The notes under the pieces: model-generated | Seen by the model: only the letters and a program-made list of their open reading frames with translations | Database searches by the model: none | What the model was told of the DNA's origin: nothing | Translations under genes and position numbers: made by a program | NCBI GenBank assembly: GCA_934502625.1 | Contig: CAKSUQ010000018.1 | Span: 1 to 50,719 of the forward strand | DNA: 50,719 nt | Direction of reading: 5' to 3' | DNA from: an uncultured Gemmiger sp. | GTDB taxonomy: Bacteria; Bacillota; Clostridia; Oscillospirales; Ruminococcaceae | Shown: positions 41,963-50,688 of the stretch, piece after piece | How positions within the stretch are numbered: the stretch's first letter is position 1 | Layout: every line of letters starts with the position of its first letter

Positions 41963-43381
41963 ATGATGACAAAGAAAAACGCACAGCGCGCCGCGTGGCT
42001 GGCGGGCATCGCTGCCGTGGCGCTGGTGCTGTGCAGCAAATCCTCGCCGCTGTACACCCTGAACGACTGGATGGATGCGAACATCTTTTTCACGATGGGC
42101 AAATCGATGTTCAGCGGGCGGGTGCTCTACCGCGACGTCTTCGACCACAAGGGGCCTGTGCTCTACCTTTTGTACGGGCTGGCGGCTTGCCTGCACCGCA
42201 CGGGCTTTATCGGTGTGCTGGTGCTGGAAATCGTCGCTTTCGCGCTGTTTTTGCACTTTGGCCTGCGCACGGCGGACGTGCTCTGCCGCCGCAGCCTGCA
42301 CCCCGCGTGGGCGGCGCTGCCTGCGGCGGCTATCGCGGCCAGCCGCGCCTTCTCCCACGGCGGCAGCGCCGAGGAACTGCTGCTGCCCTTTCTGGCGGCA
42401 GCGCTGTACGGCGCGGTGAAAACGCTGGACGACGCCTGCCCGATGCCGCTGCGCACCGTGGTGCTGCACGGCCTTCTGGCGGGGTGCGCACTCTGGCTCA
42501 AATATACGGTGCTGGGGTTCTACCTCATCTGGGCGGTGCTGCTGGCGGTCGTCTACCTGCGGCGCAGGTGGGCGGCGCAGCTGGGACGCAGCGTCGCGGC
42601 CTACCTCGGCGGCATGGCGCTGGCCACGCTGCCGTGGGTCGTCTACTTCGGCGTGACCGGTGCGCTGGGCGACTGGTTCACCTGCTATTTTTACGACAAC
42701 CTCTTCCTTTATAAAGGGGAGGGCGGCGGCCTGCCCGCGCTGGCGCAGCACCTCTGGTGGACGGTGCGGGACGCGCTGCCCGCTGCGGCGCTGCTGGCGG
42801 CGTTCCTGCTGTGGGCAGTGCTGATGCGGCGGCTCGCGTCGGCGGTGTCGGTCACGGCGCTGGCCGCCGGGCTGGCGCTGACAAGCCTGATGGGCGGGTA
42901 CCTTGTCTATTACGGGCTGGTGCTCAGCGTTTTTGCGCCGCTGGGCATTGCGCCGCTGGCGACGCTTTGGGGCGCGCGCAAAAATTGCGTCCTTGTGTGG
43001 CTGGCGGCTGGGGCGGCTTGGTGCGTTGCATTCAGCCCGAACCGCGCCTTGCGGTTCCGCACAGCGGACGAAATGCCCCAGACCCGCTTTGCCGCCGAAA
43101 TCAACGGTGCCAGCCTGCTCAACTACGGTACGCTGGACGGCGGCTTTTACACTGCCGCCGGGGTGCTGCCGCCCTGCAAGTATTTCTGCGTGACGAATAT
43201 GCCGCTGGACGACCAGTGGACGCAGCAGCAGGCCGTGCTGGCGCAGAGCGGTGTCGAGTACGTCACGGCGCTGACCGGCGACTTGGCCGGGGACTTCCCG
43301 CAGTACACCTGCATCGACCGGTACAGCTACAACGGCGGCGAGGGCGAGGCCACGTGGTATCTCTACCGGCTGCAAGGCTGA
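41963..43381 (+). CDS. GT-C membrane glycosyltransferase (ArnT/PMT-like)
   Basis: 472 residues from ATG 41963 (a second ATG follows at once); the ribosome site is weak. About ten to twelve helices. The first extracytoplasmic loop has YTLNDWMDANIFFTMGKSM then VLYRDVFDHKGPVLYLLYG, with the Asp residues and H-K-G-P motif typical of GT39/PMT_2 enzymes using polyprenyl-phosphate sugars. The last ~120 residues form an outside-facing soluble domain (SLLNYGTLDGGFYTAAG, GVEYVTALTGDL). It probably transfers a lipid-linked sugar to a wall glycan or protein outside the cell. Acceptor unknown. Confidence 0.82.
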   Translation: MMTKKNAQRAAWLAGIAAVALVLCSKSSPLYTLNDWMDANIFFTMGKSMFSGRVLYRDVFDHKGPVLYLLYGLAACLHRTGFIGVLVLEIVAFALFLHFGLRTADVLCRRSLHPAWAALPAAAIAASRAFSHGGSAEELLLPFLAAALYGAVKTLDDACPMPLRTVVLHGLLAGCALWLKYTVLGFYLIWAVLLAVVYLRRRWAAQLGRSVAAYLGGMALATLPWVVYFGVTGALGDWFTCYFYDNLFLYKGEGGGLPALAQHLWWTVRDALPAAALLAAFLLWAVLMRRLASAVSVTALAAGLALTSLMGGYLVYYGLVLSVFAPLGIAPLATLWGARKNCVLVWLAAGAAWCVAFSPNRALRFRTADEMPQTRFAAEINGASLLNYGTLDGGFYTAAGVLPPCKYFCVTNMPLDDQWTQQQAVLAQSGVEYVTALTGDLAGDFPQYTCIDRYSYNGGEGEATWYLYRLQG

Positions 43382-43382
43382 T

Positions 43383-43411
43383 TTGCACTTTTTGTCATTA
43401 TGCTGTATAAT
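43383..43411 (+). promoter_or_regulatory. Promoter of the DUF2142 gene
   Basis: TTGCAC (43383-43388), 17-bp spacer, TATAAT (43406-43411), immediately after the preceding stop codon. Confidence 0.82.
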
Positions 43412-43452
43412 GACACTGATTCCCGGACAACCTGTCAGAAAGGCGGGCAAAC

Positions 43453-45693
43453 ATGCAAAAACGATTCTCTGCCCGCCGTGCGGCGGTAAGCCTGCTGCTG
43501 GCATTGCTGGCAGCGGGGGCGGTCTGGCTGCTCTGCCGCTGGGTCGGCTACGACCTGCAGCAGCGGTTGGGCAACGAGCCGAAGTTCGAGATCGTCAACG
43601 ACGAATACGACCAGATCATCGATGTGCCCGCCGCCGGGCTGGAGCAGCATCTGCCGCTCAAGGCCGGGCAGACCATCTATGGCGTGCGGCTGAATTTCAG
43701 CACCCACGGCGAGCTGTACAAGGCCGGCATGGTCATGGTGGACTTGTACAACGGCGAGGGGCGGCTCATCGGCCAGACTGCCGGCAACTATCTGAATGTC
43801 TTTGACAACAACTTCACGGCGTTTGCGACCGGCTCGGCCTACCGCGCCATGCAGGATGAAACGCTGACCCTTCATATTTATAATGCTGTCGAGTGGGATG
43901 GACCGCTCGGCCTTTGGGCAAGCACCGGCACGGTGGGGGATATGCCCCTGACGGCGGACGGTGAGGACTTGAACGCCACGCTGGCCGTGCAGCTGATGAC
44001 CGACGATTCCGGCAGCTGGCCGACGCGGCTGGCGCAGCAGTTGGCGCTGCCGCTGGCGGCTGCTGCCTTCGCGGCGGTGCTGCTCATCGGACTGGAGACA
44101 CATCTGGCGCTCGTCGTCGCGGCGGTGGGGCTGGCCTGCGGGCTGGCCTTTGCTCAGGTGACGCCCGCCCTCGTTGCCCCCGACGAATATACCCATCTGG
44201 CCGCCGCCTACGAGCTGGCGAGCCGGTGGAGCGGCCAGCAACCCGCCGATGAGGACGGCAACCTGCTGGTGCGCAGCTGCGACGCACCTTACTTCGGCAC
44301 CCGCAGCGGGGAAATCGGCATCTTCGCCTACAAGGCTGAGGAGGTCGCCCGGTTGACCGACGCGGGCAGCGCCGACACGCTGACCGAGACGAGCGAGGCG
44401 CAGGCGGGGCAGGGCAGCGGCAACTATCTGCCGCAGGCGCTCGGCCTGCATCTGGCGCGCAGCCGTGGAGCAAACTTTTACACGATGCTGCGCTGGGGGC
44501 GCATTTGCAACCTCGTTTTCTATCTGGCGCTGGCGGCGCTGGCCGTTGCGCTTGCCCCGCTGGGGGTGCGCGGGCTGCTGGCCTGCGTGGCACTGCTGCC
44601 GATGCCGCTGCAGCTGGCGGCAAGCCTTTCGCCCGACGCCTCGGTGCTGGGGATGGTGTTCTGCTTCACGGCGCTCTGCCTGCGGCTGCGCACCAAAAAG
44701 GCCGTGTGGTGGGAAAAAATCCTGCTCGTCGGCCTCGGCGGCGCAGTGGGGCCTGCCAAGGCCATCTACCTGCCGGTCGTGCTGCTCTGCTTCATCATCC
44801 CGGTGGAAAACCTCGCAGAGCCGACGGAATTTGTTAAGGGTTCCTTTGGGGTGCGGGTGCGCAGCGGGCGGCTGATCCAAGAAGCGACGCTCGTGCTGGC
44901 GGGCTGCTTCTGGCTGACGGCTAACTTAGGCGAGCTCGCCTACGCCGCCCGCGACGTCAATCGCCTTGCCATGGCGGCGGGTGTGCTGGCGTTGGCTGTC
45001 GTGCTGGTGCTGGCCGGGCAGCTTTACAACAAAGTGCGCAGCGACGCGAAAAAACTGCGCACCTTCCGCTGCGTGCTGTGCAGCGCGGCGGCGGTGACCG
45101 TCGTCGGCGGTGTGTATGCCCTGTCCCACATGGGCGGCGGGCTGGAACCCGACCAGCTGCTGATGACGAACCCCAACGGCGACTCCATCTGGACGTTCTC
45201 GCTCGGCTATATCTGCCGCAACCTGCCTGCCACGGCGAAGCTGCTGCTGCGCACGATCCCCGAACAGGGGGCGCTCTGGCTGCAGGGCATCCTCGGCACG
45301 ACGCTGGGCGAGCCGATCGTTTACCGCATTGACGTCAGCTGGCTCATCGGGGTCGGGCTGGTGCTGGCGCTGCTGGCGGCGGCACTGCCTGTCGCGGACG
45401 AAACGCCGCCCCTCGGCCGCCGGACGAGCGTTGGCACCGTGGGCATTCTGCTCTGCGTCGTGGCGGCGTCGCTGGTCGTGGCGCTGAACTGGACGCCCAT
45501 CAACTACCAGACGCTGTTCGGTCTGCAGGGGCGCTACTGGCTGCCCGTGCTGCCGCTGGCGCTGGTGCTTTGCAAGCGCAGCCGCGCCGTGACGCTGCGG
45601 CGCGATGCCTCCCGCAGGGCGGCGCTTGCCGTCACCGCCTGTACACTGTTGACTTTGCTGCAGGGCTTTGGCTTGTACGCCAGCTGGCAGTAA
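43453..45693 (+). CDS. DUF2142-type polytopic membrane protein
   Basis: 746 residues, ATG with AAAGGCGGG upstream. N-terminal helix (8-28), an outside ~150-residue beta-rich domain (IIDVPAAGLEQHLPL, LTLHIYNAVEWDGPLGLW) and about twelve helices. Family marks: PDEYTHLAAAYELASRW at the second-segment loop, PMPLQLAASLSPDA, GPAKAIYLP and a C-terminal LQGRYWLPVLPLAL. DUF2142 proteins resemble GT-C glycosyltransferases of cell-envelope glycans. It has its own promoter next to the ArnT-like gene, so both may serve one surface polymer. Confidence 0.85.
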   Translation: MQKRFSARRAAVSLLLALLAAGAVWLLCRWVGYDLQQRLGNEPKFEIVNDEYDQIIDVPAAGLEQHLPLKAGQTIYGVRLNFSTHGELYKAGMVMVDLYNGEGRLIGQTAGNYLNVFDNNFTAFATGSAYRAMQDETLTLHIYNAVEWDGPLGLWASTGTVGDMPLTADGEDLNATLAVQLMTDDSGSWPTRLAQQLALPLAAAAFAAVLLIGLETHLALVVAAVGLACGLAFAQVTPALVAPDEYTHLAAAYELASRWSGQQPADEDGNLLVRSCDAPYFGTRSGEIGIFAYKAEEVARLTDAGSADTLTETSEAQAGQGSGNYLPQALGLHLARSRGANFYTMLRWGRICNLVFYLALAALAVALAPLGVRGLLACVALLPMPLQLAASLSPDASVLGMVFCFTALCLRLRTKKAVWWEKILLVGLGGAVGPAKAIYLPVVLLCFIIPVENLAEPTEFVKGSFGVRVRSGRLIQEATLVLAGCFWLTANLGELAYAARDVNRLAMAAGVLALAVVLVLAGQLYNKVRSDAKKLRTFRCVLCSAAAVTVVGGVYALSHMGGGLEPDQLLMTNPNGDSIWTFSLGYICRNLPATAKLLLRTIPEQGALWLQGILGTTLGEPIVYRIDVSWLIGVGLVLALLAAALPVADETPPLGRRTSVGTVGILLCVVAASLVVALNWTPINYQTLFGLQGRYWLPVLPLALVLCKRSRAVTLRRDASRRAALAVTACTLLTLLQGFGLYASWQ

Positions 45694-45727
45694 GTATCAT
45701 AAAATATTTTATAAGGAGAACACTCTT

Positions 45728-45934
45728 ATGACTGTCACGAAGAATACCATCATCGCCGAGATCCTGAACAACGACCCGACGCAGGGCTGCGTGCCCATCT
45801 TCCTCGCCACCGGTATGCACTGCCTGGGCTGCATGGCGTCCCACGGTGAGACCGTCGAGGAGGCCTGCGCTGTCCACGGCGTCGACGCCGACGAGCTGGT
45901 CGCTGAGCTGAACGACTACTTTGCGCACATGTAA
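45728..45934 (+). CDS. DUF1858-domain (redox-disulfide) protein
   Basis: 68 residues from ATG 45728 with ATAAGGAG upstream. Pattern IIAEILNNDPTQGCVPIFLATGM, then Cys32-x-x-Cys35 (MHCLGCM), then ETVEEACAVHGVDADELVAELN: the DUF1858 or 'hybrid-cluster-protein-associated disulfide' family. Likely a small cytoplasmic redox or metal-linked protein of unknown partner. Its end overlaps the start of trmK by 14 bp. Confidence 0.88.
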   Translation: MTVTKNTIIAEILNNDPTQGCVPIFLATGMHCLGCMASHGETVEEACAVHGVDADELVAELNDYFAHM

Positions 45935-46595
45935 GCTGCCGCAGCTGGATGCCCGCCTGACCGCTGCCTTCGACTATGTAAGGCTGGGGCGCGTGGCGGC
46001 GGACATCGGCTGCGATCATGGCAAATTAAGCGCCGCACTGGCGGGCAGCGGTCGCTGCCCGCTTGTTTTGGCTTGCGACCTGCGCCCCGCCCCGCTGGAA
46101 AAAGCGCGGATGACCTGCGCGCCCTACGGGGACAAGGTGCGGTTCCGGCTGGGCAGCGGCCTTGCAGTCCTGCAGCCCGGCGAGGCCGAGGACATCATCA
46201 TCGCGGGCATGGGCGCGGAGACGATCATCGAAATTCTCGAAGCCGCGCCGTGGGTGTTTGACGGGCGGTATAATCTGGTTTTGGTGCCCGCCACCAAGCA
46301 CAGCATCCTGCGGCGCTGGCTGGCGCGGCGGGGCTTTGCGCTGCAGGGCGAGACGCTCTGCCAAGCCGCAGGCCGCTGGTACGCCGTGATGAACGCGCGC
46401 TACACCGGCGACGCCCGCGAGCCGGACGGGCTGTACTGCCTGACCGGTCTGACGCAGGGGCAGCCCGGCTGCGCGGACTATTACGCCGCCCAGAACGCGA
46501 AGCTGAAAAAATACCGTCTGGGTCTGCCGGACGGTGCGGAGAAAGAGGCGGTAAGGGAGCTTATCGCCGAATTGGATACGTTGGCGGCGCGGTAA
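45921..46595 (+). CDS. trmK: tRNA (adenine-N1)-methyltransferase, TrmK type
   Basis: 224 residues; the likely start is TTG 45921 inside the preceding gene, giving translational coupling. SAM motif I VAADIGCDHGKLSAAL, acidic loop ACDLRPAPLEKAR, and motif IV IIIAGMGAETIIEIL, all as in B. subtilis TrmK, which methylates A22 of tRNA. A C-terminal helical extension (AAQNAKLKKYRLGL) is also conserved. In Firmicutes trmK usually precedes a Nif3-like gene, as here. Confidence 0.9.
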   Translation: MRTCKLPQLDARLTAAFDYVRLGRVAADIGCDHGKLSAALAGSGRCPLVLACDLRPAPLEKARMTCAPYGDKVRFRLGSGLAVLQPGEAEDIIIAGMGAETIIEILEAAPWVFDGRYNLVLVPATKHSILRRWLARRGFALQGETLCQAAGRWYAVMNARYTGDAREPDGLYCLTGLTQGQPGCADYYAAQNAKLKKYRLGLPDGAEKEAVRELIAELDTLAAR

Positions 46596-46601
46596 ACGCC
46601 C

Positions 46602-46721
46602 ACGGGCGGATATGGAATCCGCCCCTACGGTTTCCGTTCATGGGTGTGGATTCCATGACACGTGTCTCCATTTGTAGGGGCGCATTCCATATGCGCCCGC
46701 ATGGCGTTGCCCTACATACAA
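46602..46721. repeat. Palindromic repeats between trmK and nif3
   Basis: Several short palindromes: GGGCGGATATGGAATCCGCCC (46604-46624), a GTGGATTCCATGACAC region, then TGTAGGGGCGCATTCCATATGCGCCC (from about 46673) and CCCTACA. Same end motif as the copies at 23036 and 49284. It interrupts the usual close trmK-nif3 spacing. Confidence 0.75.
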
Positions 46722-46740
46722 ACTTTCAGGAGGAACTATC

Positions 46741-47496
46741 ATGTCGGTAAGCGTACAGCAAATTTTGGCGCTTTTGCAAACCGCCGCCCCGCAGGAATTG
46801 GCGCTGGATTGGGATAACGTCGGACTGCTCGTCGACGCGGGCGCGCCGGTGGACGGAGTGCTGACAACGCTGGACATCACCCCCGCCGTTGTGCGTGAGG
46901 CCGTCGAGAACGACTGCCAACTCATCGTCAGCCACCACCCCGTAATCTTCCACCCCATCAAGCGGCTGGCCGCCGCCGATGTGCCTGCCCAGCTGATGAA
47001 AAACGGCATCTCGGCCATCTGTATGCACACAAATCTCGACGCAGCCGAGGGCGGCGTCAACGATACCCTCAGCGATATTCTGGGCATTGCCGCCGACGGG
47101 CGCGAGAGCTTCGCCGAGGGCTGCGGCCGCATCGGTACGACGATGCCCACCACCGTCGAAGCGCTGGCACGGTTCTGCGCCGACACGCTGCACAGCGGCG
47201 TCAAGTATGTCAACGGCGATAAGCCCGTCACCCGTCTGGCCGAGGTCAGCGGCGGGGGCGGCAGCTACCTGCAGGAGGCTATCGACCGCGGCGCGGACTG
47301 CCTTGTCACCGGCGAGGCTGCCCACCACATCGCCCTGTTGGCAAAGGAAAGGGGCGTCGGTCTCGTCGTTGCCGGGCATTGGGGCACCGAGCACGCCATC
47401 GCCGACGTGCTGGCCGCGCGCATTTCTGCCGCCTTCCCCCAGCTGACCATTGCCCACGCCGAGAGCGATAAAGACCCGTATTCCTACCTATTATAA
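46741..47496 (+). CDS. Nif3-like dinuclear metal centre hexameric protein
   Basis: 251 residues, ATG preceded by AGGAGGA. Metal ligands are visible: SHHPVIFHP (His65, His66), MHTNLDAAEGGVND and GHWGTEHA near the C-terminus. The short form lacks the inserted CutA-like domain of longer YqfO-type proteins. Activity is unsettled; a GTP-cyclohydrolase-I-like label is often wrongly attached. Cotranscribed with rqcH, 15 bp downstream. Confidence 0.9.
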   Translation: MSVSVQQILALLQTAAPQELALDWDNVGLLVDAGAPVDGVLTTLDITPAVVREAVENDCQLIVSHHPVIFHPIKRLAAADVPAQLMKNGISAICMHTNLDAAEGGVNDTLSDILGIAADGRESFAEGCGRIGTTMPTTVEALARFCADTLHSGVKYVNGDKPVTRLAEVSGGGGSYLQEAIDRGADCLVTGEAAHHIALLAKERGVGLVVAGHWGTEHAIADVLAARISAAFPQLTIAHAESDKDPYSYLL

Positions 47497-47511
47497 TAAG
47501 GAGCTATTTCC

Positions 47512-49266
47512 ATGTCCTTGGATGCCGCAACACTGGCGCTGGTTGCCGGTGAACTGAAAACGACCCTGCTCGACGCGAAGATCGACAAAATTTTCGAGCC
47601 GACCCGCGACGAGGTGCTGATGACGCTGCGCACCCGCACCGAGACGCACCGCCTGCTGCTGTCGGCGCGCAGCGGCTCCGCCCGCGTCTGCCTGACGAAG
47701 GAGAGCTTCGAGAACCCGCTTACCCCGCCGGGCTTCTGCATGCTGCTGCGCAAACACCTGACCGGCGGCCGCCTCATCGAGCTGCGCCGCGAGCCGGGCG
47801 ACCGCATCGTCTATTTTGACTTCCGCTGCACCAACGAGATGGGCGACCTTGTCACCAACACGCTGGTTGTAGAGCTGATGGGGCGGTACTCGAACCTTGT
47901 GCTCGTGCAGAACGGCCGCATCATCGACGCGCTGAAGCGGGTCGACTTCGACGACAGCGAAGTCCGCCAGTTGCTGCCGGGTCTTGCCTACACGCTGCCG
48001 CCCAAGCCCGCAAGACCGGACTTTTTGGAGACGAGCGCCGCCGCCATCGTGGCCGCGGCCTGCGAAAAAGACCTGCCCGTCGCACAGGCATTGGGTAAGA
48101 CCGTGGCGGGCGTCGGCCCCGTCGTCGTGCGGGAGGCTGTCTGCCGCGCCCTCGGTGAGACGCCCGCGCTGGCCTGCGATCTGACCGCCGACGAGAAGGC
48201 AAAGCTCGTCGCGGCCATCGACGAGCTGAAGGACAAGCACGCCCACGGCGGCACGCCGACAGCCGTGCGCCTGCCCCAGCCGGACGGCGCGCCGAAGCCG
48301 GTGGAGTTCAGCTTCTTTGTGCCGCAGCAGTACGGCAGCGCGGCCATCCTGACGCAATATCCGTCCTACAGTGAGATGCTGGAGGACTACTACGCCACGA
48401 AAGACCGCGCCGAGCGCCTGCGCCAGAAGAGCCGCGAGCTATACAAGGCCGTCCACAATATGTACGACCGCTCCGTCCGCAAGCAGGCCGCCCGCCGCGA
48501 GGAACTGGCGCAGTCGTCCAAGGCCGACACGCTGCGGCTGTACGGCGAGCTGCTGCAGGCAAACCTCTGGGCGCTGCACAAGGGCGACCGGCAGGTGACT
48601 GTGCAGAACTACTACACCGGCGAGGATGTGACGATACGCTTAGACCCGCGCCTTGGCGGCAACGAGAACGCGCAGAAGTATTTCCGCGACTACAAAAAGA
48701 AGCAGACCGCCCACGCTATGCTGCAAAAGCTGCTGGTCGAGGGCGAGGCCGAGATCGAGTACCTGCGCACGGTCTTGTACGAGGTGGAATCCGCCCCCGG
48801 CGAGATGGCGCTGAACGAGATCCGCGCCGAGCTGAAAAGTCAGGGTTACCTGAAATACTACAAGCAGCGCGACCGCAAGCAGAAGCCTGCGGATTTCCTG
48901 CGGTATCTATCCAGCGATGGGTTTGAGATTCTGGTTGGCCGCAACAACTTGCAGAACGATAAGCTGACCCTGCACACTGCGCGCGGCAAAGACCTGTGGT
49001 TCCACGTGCAGAAAGCCCCCGGCAGCCACTGTGTCGTCATGAGCAGGGGAGAGGATATCCCCGATACGACCCGTCAGGAGGCCGCCGAGCTGGCGGTGCT
49101 CCATTCCAGCCAGAACGGCGGCGCGAAGGTCGCCGTCGACACCACCGAGGTCAAGAACATCTGGAAGGCCAACGGTGCCAAGCCCGGCATGGTGCTGTAC
49201 GAGGTGTACACCACCGTGTACGTGACGCCAAGGGAAGGGCTGGAGGAACAGCTGAAACGGAAGTGA
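47512..49266 (+). CDS. rqcH: Ribosome quality-control protein RqcH (NFACT family)
   Basis: 584 residues, ATG with AAGGAG upstream. Order: NFACT-N (1-180) with the Asp97-Arg98 pair (EPGDRIVYF) needed for Ala-tail synthesis in B. subtilis RqcH, helix-hairpin-helix (about 180-230), coiled-coil M domain (YATKDRAERLRQKSRELYK onward) and NFACT-R (FEILVGRNNLQNDKLT, DLWFHVQKAPGSHCV). It binds 60S-like stalled 50S complexes and recruits tRNA-Ala to add alanine tails. Older annotation calls it fibronectin-binding protein. Confidence 0.94.
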   Translation: MSLDAATLALVAGELKTTLLDAKIDKIFEPTRDEVLMTLRTRTETHRLLLSARSGSARVCLTKESFENPLTPPGFCMLLRKHLTGGRLIELRREPGDRIVYFDFRCTNEMGDLVTNTLVVELMGRYSNLVLVQNGRIIDALKRVDFDDSEVRQLLPGLAYTLPPKPARPDFLETSAAAIVAAACEKDLPVAQALGKTVAGVGPVVVREAVCRALGETPALACDLTADEKAKLVAAIDELKDKHAHGGTPTAVRLPQPDGAPKPVEFSFFVPQQYGSAAILTQYPSYSEMLEDYYATKDRAERLRQKSRELYKAVHNMYDRSVRKQAARREELAQSSKADTLRLYGELLQANLWALHKGDRQVTVQNYYTGEDVTIRLDPRLGGNENAQKYFRDYKKKQTAHAMLQKLLVEGEAEIEYLRTVLYEVESAPGEMALNEIRAELKSQGYLKYYKQRDRKQKPADFLRYLSSDGFEILVGRNNLQNDKLTLHTARGKDLWFHVQKAPGSHCVVMSRGEDIPDTTRQEAAELAVLHSSQNGGAKVAVDTTEVKNIWKANGAKPGMVLYEVYTTVYVTPREGLEEQLKRK

Positions 49267-49283
49267 ATATTCCATCAGCGCAC

Positions 49284-49429
49284 GGTAGGGGCCGGGCATG
49301 CCCGGCCCGCGGCCTTCCCGCAGGAGGTCGTCTGCCATATAGCTGCGGGCTGCACATGTGCGGCCCCTACAACCTGCCGTTCACGCCTGCTTTGTAGGGA
49401 GCGGCCTTGACCGCTCCGCTGGGAAGCCG
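49284..49429. repeat. Palindromic repeats between rqcH and the lipoprotein gene
   Basis: GTAGGGGCCGGGCATGCCCGGCCC (49285-49308), GGCTGCACATGTGCGGCCCCTACA and TGTAGGGAGCGGCCTTGACCGCTCC follow one another. Same TGTAGGG end motif as the copies at 23036 and 46602. Confidence 0.75.
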
Positions 49430-49444
49430 CATAAGGAGGTCTTT

Positions 49445-50476
49445 ATGAAAAAACTTCTGACAGTTTCCTTAGTGTTCACTTTATTGGCTGCTTGTTCCGC
49501 CGCTCCTGCTGACAGCGTCACCGTTGACCCTGCACCGACGGCGACGCCGATTATAACGCCGTCGCCCGCCTCCTCCCCGACGCCTGCGCCGACGATGGCG
49601 GTGTACGACGCGGTCTCCTTCGAAGACTGGCGGGATGGTGCGGGCTGCCGGATGCCGGACTGCACGTTCAGCGCGCCCCACAAGCCCCAGCCGGAGGAAC
49701 AGGTCGTCTGGCCGGCCGGGGGTGTGACGCTCTGCTGCAATGCGCAAACGCTGGAGGAAGCAGCGGAATGCTTTCATACCACGGTGGAAAACCTGAAGGC
49801 GCTGAACCCCGACTGCGAGGACAACTACGCCCGCGACGGGATGTACTACCACCTGAAGCTTCAGGCAGAGCCGTACACACTGCCGGAGAACAATGTGACA
49901 ACGGTTACAGTCAGCGCACCGTGGGTGGAAAACCGCTGCGACCGCACGGGGACTTACGATGTCCCGGCCTCGCTGGACAAACAGGCGCAGGCTGCGCTGG
50001 CGACCGCGTATTACTTTCAGTACCACTGGTACGGTATGCACTGCGGCTTCTGGCCTTACGAATCGGTGGACGGCCTGCCGAGGTGGCTGCGAGGCTATGC
50101 GGCGGACGGCGCGTTCTACACAAAATTCTCGGAGTTCAGCAGCTTCCTGCACACGGTCTATTCCGATGCTTGGGTGGACGATCTGCTGGGCGAAGACCCC
50201 GCCGCCTTTGCTGAGGGCGAAAACGATACGATCCTGACGGGGGACGGCGACCGGGGCGGTAACATTGCCTACTGTGGGCATCTCTTCACCGAGCCGGAGC
50301 TGCAGCCCGACGGCGGCCTGACGTTCTATCAGGTTGCTCTGACCTGCGAGGGCGAGGATTTCGCAGGCTGGGCGGGGGATGACCCCGTCGTGCCCGATAC
50401 GGCCACGCTGCAACCGGTGCGCCTTGTCCCCACTGAGGGTGGCTGGCGCGTGGATGCACTCGGCCTGCCGAATTGA
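49445..50476 (+). CDS. Lipoprotein with LysM-like segment
   Basis: 343 residues from ATG 49445 with AAGGAGG upstream. Signal MKKLLTVSLVFTLLAAC with lipid Cys17, then a Thr/Pro/Ala-rich spacer (PAPTATPIITPSPASSPTP). Residues about 95-140 (TLEEAAECFHTTVENLKALNPD) look like a LysM peptidoglycan-binding repeat with extra cysteines. The C-terminal ~200 residues (AALATAYYFQYHWYGMHCG, GYAADGAFYTKFSEFSSF) match no family I know. Surface-exposed, function unknown. Confidence 0.82.
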   Translation: MKKLLTVSLVFTLLAACSAAPADSVTVDPAPTATPIITPSPASSPTPAPTMAVYDAVSFEDWRDGAGCRMPDCTFSAPHKPQPEEQVVWPAGGVTLCCNAQTLEEAAECFHTTVENLKALNPDCEDNYARDGMYYHLKLQAEPYTLPENNVTTVTVSAPWVENRCDRTGTYDVPASLDKQAQAALATAYYFQYHWYGMHCGFWPYESVDGLPRWLRGYAADGAFYTKFSEFSSFLHTVYSDAWVDDLLGEDPAAFAEGENDTILTGDGDRGGNIAYCGHLFTEPELQPDGGLTFYQVALTCEGEDFAGWAGDDPVVPDTATLQPVRLVPTEGGWRVDALGLPN

Positions 50477-50610
50477 TTACAATTTGCTTAAAAATCCAAA
50501 TGGATTTCCACAAAAACCATGCACTCTGTTGAAAACGCATACTGCCGCAAGTCCTTTCGGCATAACGTAAAAATTTCTCAAAAAAATTTTATAAAAATGC
50601 CAAAAAACAC

Positions 50611-50639
50611 TTGCAACGCCGGGGAACGTGTGCTATAAT
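50611..50639 (+). promoter_or_regulatory. Promoter at window end
   Basis: TTGCAA (50611-50616), 17-bp spacer, TATAAT (50634-50639). The gene it drives is beyond the window. The 130 bp before it is AT-rich with no ORF. Confidence 0.82.
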
Positions 50640-50656
50640 ACATCTTGGCTGCGGAA

Positions 50657-50688
50657 GGCTTGTGCAGATAAAACAAGCTGCGCAAGCC
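50657..50688 (+). promoter_or_regulatory. Leader hairpin of an unseen downstream gene
   Basis: GGCTTGTGCAG (50657-50667) pairs with CTGCGCAAGCC (50678-50688). It begins about 10 nt after the likely transcription start and is followed by GCGGGAGG; a structured 5' leader, possibly of a ribosomal-protein operon, but truncated here. Confidence 0.5.

Noticed and set aside
47512..49266. Fibronectin-binding adhesin
   Set aside because: Domain order and the Asp97-Arg98 pair identify the cytoplasmic ribosome quality-control protein RqcH; there is no signal peptide.
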